Positions 62,526 to 64,000 of a DNA stretch of 64,000 bases are shown here, one piece after another. The first letter of the stretch is position 1. Every line of letters starts with the position of its first letter. Both the position numbers and the translations under genes were made by a program. A model generated the notes under the pieces. The model saw nothing but the letters and a program-made list of their open reading frames with translations, was not told the origin of the DNA and did not search any database. Source of the stretch: Plectrocnemia conspersa (Eukaryota > Arthropoda > Insecta > Trichoptera > Polycentropodidae); NCBI GenBank assembly GCA_009617715.1, contig VTFK01000010.1, positions 1,178,001 to 1,242,000 on the forward strand. The letters run 5' to 3'.

Positions 62526-63795
62526 ATGATCCGTCACATATTCATTATCTGTTATATAATTCCATTTTTTTATATGAACGCACATGGACAGACTCTGCAA
62601 GGTAAGTTATTGATTTATTGTTTATTTAATGCACACAGATATAAATTATAATTTTATATTTTAACAGGTTCTGGTGTAACATGTTCAGATGTACAACTTA
62701 TAGTAAGCAGACATAACTTATTGCGTGGGAAAGTTGCAAAAGGAACTTTGACGGGTCATCCGAAAGCTTCAAACATGCAAAAACTTGTAGGTTAAAATTA
62801 TTTTAATATTCTTGGATATAATATTTTTAATTTAAAAACATATTTTAGGTATGGGATGATAAACTACAGGCCTTAGCTCAAAAATGGGCCGATAACATGG
62901 AATACTCACATAATTCCGGTCGCAGTGATTGTAAAACATTTTTTTTTTGAGGATTATAAAATTTATCAGATTTTAATATGCTATTTTTCATTGACTAGCA
63001 CGTTGGTCTGTTGGAGAAAATCTATTCATTAGTTGGAGTACTGATTTAAGAAACAAGAATATAGATTGGGTCCAAGCTTTGGACGCATGGTATGACGAAT
63101 ATAAACTTTATAAGTACCAAAAAACTGTATCTGATCCAAAGACTGGTCATTACACACAGGTAATTATATATATATATATGTATATAAATCGATTACATTA
63201 AGTGTAAATTGTCTAACTCCATAATTTTTAACTTGATGACAGAACACTATGTTGTAGGAGTATATTCTAATGTATTGAATGTAATCATAGTGAAATCTGA
63301 TAAAAATTGTGTTTTTAAATTTTCATGAGAAGCTTTTTTATAATTACTCGCTATTTTGGGGATATAAGATTTTTAAAGTACACATTTATATCGAAATGGT
63401 GACAACTTTACGGCATTTTTCATTCAAACGTGGTGTTAGTAGATTCACACTTAAGGTAATCGAAATTGTTTCGTATCTGTTTAATACAATCTAATGATTA
63501 CTATTTTTCATCTTTAAATTGCCAGTTTGTTTGGCACAATACTCAATATGTAGGTTGTGGATTTTCCACATTTAAAAAAAATAACTTCCTTCATAAGTAT
63601 TACGTGTGCAATTATGGTCCAACGTGAGTATTTTTTTTGTAACTATATTATTTTAATTGTATAATTTACTTATAAATATTATTTTTCAGTGGTAATTATC
63701 TAAATGAATATCCTTATGCAATTGGTGCAGGTTGTGAACAGTTATGCTGTACAAACCAATGTGCTGGCAACAAAACATATGGAGCAAATTGTTAA
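62526..63795 (+). CDS. Secreted CAP-superfamily protein (antigen 5 / venom-allergen-like)
   Basis: Six exons, 62526-62601, 62668-62786, 62849-62930, 62999-63159, 63526-63623 and 63690-63795, consistent phases, give 213 aa. A signal peptide (MIRHIFIICYIIPFFYMNAHG) precedes a single CAP domain: VSRHNLLRGKVAKG near residue 40, WADNM, SVGENLF, the CAP1 signature GHYTQFVWHNT, YVGCG, and the CAP2 signature YYVCNYGPTGNYL. The two His and two Glu of the CAP cavity are in place. Cysteine-rich end (CEQLCCTNQCAGNKTYGANC). Many insects express such proteins in haemolymph, fat body, saliva or venom; the sequence does not tell which, and the name does not imply toxicity. Introns are short except the fourth (366 bases). 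AATAAA at 63839 ends the transcript. Confidence 0.93.
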
Positions 63796-63838
63796 TATGA
63801 TCAAATTAAGCATATAAGTAAACATATAAATAGAGAGC

Positions 63839-63844
63839 AATAAA
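63839..63844 (+). terminator. CAP gene polyadenylation signal
   Basis: AATAAA 44 bases after the stop codon. Confidence 0.65.
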
Positions 63845-64000
63845 GAATAACAATCAAATCGACTACATGTATATTTATAAAAAATATAAAAAATAATTAA
63901 TAAATATTTACATGAAAAAAAAATCAAAATATTTTTTTATCTATTTAAAAAACCTTGAAATATCTCCTAAAGAAAATGCGCATTGGGTAAAATTAAGCAG
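63845..64000. other. AT-rich end of window
   Basis: Nothing recognisable. Confidence 0.6.

Noticed and set aside
1..64000. CRISPR arrays, bacterial operons, or an integrated virus
   Set aside because: No regularly spaced identical repeats with unique spacers, no prokaryotic gene organisation, and no viral structural or replication genes were seen; all coding genes are spliced insect genes.

Overview
The window is nuclear DNA of an insect. It is very AT-rich, its genes are split by many short introns (about 50-90 bp) plus a few of 1-3 kb, and intergenic regions are full of decayed mobile elements (hAT, mariner, piggyBac-like, Penelope-like, LTR). Gene families that are typical of or expanded in insects (takeout/JHBP-like proteins, an antigen-5-like CAP protein) support this. 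I cannot name the order or species from sequence alone.

Layout. 1-3236: no recognised gene, only a slightly GC-richer island with a possible minus-strand TATA box. 3237-11691 (+): INTS7, 16 exons; one intron carries a mariner relic and the 2.9-kb last intron a decayed ZMYM1-like hAT relic. 11972-14219 (+): a single-pass leucine-rich-repeat membrane protein. 16134-19990 (-): Van Gogh/Strabismus, the core planar-polarity protein, whose only coding intron holds a mariner relic split by a small hAT-type element. 21702-23412 (+): a BACE-like membrane aspartic protease, followed directly by a TTAA-bounded piggyBac-like element. 25628-30069 and 34577-37257 (-): two takeout/JHBP-like paralogues with identical length (244 aa) and intron phases. 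37258-53282: about 16 kb without a recognised gene, holding dispersed repeats, a second hAT-type element and a solo LTR. 53283-55986 (-): a carbohydrate sulfotransferase (CHST11/chondroitin 4-sulfotransferase type). 57099-58045 (+): a lysophospholipase-like (LYPLAL1/acyl-protein thioesterase) hydrolase, divergent from the sulfotransferase with a second solo LTR between them. 58384-59520: a decayed Penelope-like element with RT and GIY-YIG remains. 62526-63795 (+): a secreted CAP/antigen-5 protein.

The genes do not form one pathway; they are ordinary insect neighbours. All eight gene models were assembled by hand from GT/AG junctions with phase checks, and each gives an intact reading frame of the family's expected length. 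I saw no convincing new multi-gene system. The most informative novelties are in the mobile DNA: two hAT-type elements whose ends and 8-bp target duplications can be read exactly, a solo LTR with a 6-bp duplication in a shared promoter region, and a piggyBac-like element that may supply the polyadenylation signal of the BACE gene.
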